A stretch of 13,072 nucleotides of DNA from Pseudomonadota bacterium (GTDB lineage Bacteria; SAR324; XYD2-FULL-50-16; JAHJRI01), in the NCBI GenBank assembly GCA_022360105.1, contig JAKSDL010000836.1, positions 1-13,072 on the forward strand, read 5' to 3'. The translations under genes were made by a program, and so were the position numbers. The notes under the pieces were generated by a model. The model had not been told where the DNA came from, searched no databases, and saw nothing but the letters and a program-made list of their open reading frames with translations. Positions 13,050 to 13,072 of this stretch are shown in pieces; the first letter of the stretch is position 1, and the number at the start of each line of letters is the position of its first letter.

Positions 13050-13072
13050 ATTAAAAACCAGCATTCCTCGTG

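Larger units (their letters stand above)
12185..13072. other. About 890 bp without a confident gene
   Basis: Open frames exist on both strands, but none has a ribosome site with a recognisable protein. A 48-codon plus-strand frame (12389-12535) is the least unlikely. Near the right edge are two palindromes, at 12994-13009 and 13031-13049. The promoter of the minus-strand flavoprotein gene should lie in the first 100 bp but was not identified. Confidence 0.55.

Noticed and set aside
1..13072. CRISPR array or tRNA genes
   Set aside because: No evenly spaced identical repeats with unique spacers and no cloverleaf-like segment with a T-arm consensus was noticed on either strand by eye.

Overview
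The window reads as an uncultured, moderately AT-rich bacterium. Several genes have clear Shine-Dalgarno sites (GAGGGA, GGGGGA, AGGA) and one starts with GTG. The Pho genes, a PHP-glycosyltransferase chimera and many short palindromic repeats between genes would fit a member of the wider FCB group such as a KSB1- or Calditrichota-like lineage. That placement is a weak inference. No rRNA, tRNA or CRISPR array was seen.

Left part (1-3418, + strand): the end of pstB, then phoU, phoB and phoR. PhoU, PhoB and PhoR are coupled by 8-nt and 4-nt overlaps, so they form a phosphate-sensing module: PstB energises Pi uptake, PhoU links transporter state to the kinase, and PhoR phosphorylates PhoB. A 218-bp inverted-repeat element sits between pstB and phoU.

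Middle (3419-6439): a 721-bp gene-free stretch with repeat debris, an inositol-monophosphatase-family gene (4140-4949), and a convergent 2H phosphoesterase / 2'-5' RNA ligase-like gene (5100-5702, - strand). The phosphatase gene is bracketed by inverted copies of the interspersed repeat, and both its start and its stop codon lie in or at repeat sequence. A further gene-free stretch (5703-6439) holds nested inverted repeats and degenerate interspersed repeats.

Right-centre (6440-11020): a putative TIM-barrel glycoside hydrolase-like protein with a GH67-like motif faces a 915-aa protein that joins an N-terminal PHP metallo-phosphoesterase domain to a C-terminal GT4 glycosyltransferase through an unassigned linker of about 230 residues. 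Both appear cytoplasmic. This convergent pair is the best candidate in the window for an undescribed function, probably in glycan or glycolipid metabolism. Between them lie a 19-bp perfect hairpin overlapping a stop codon, a repeat copy and a 22-bp palindrome overlapping the other stop codon.

Right end (11021-13072): a gene-free stretch with a possible short or broken ORF, an iron-sulfur flavoprotein-type NAD(P)H-dependent FMN reductase (11609-12184, - strand) with a terminator-like hairpin, and about 890 bp with no convincing gene. That last stretch ends in a TetR-operator-like palindrome that may serve a gene outside the window.
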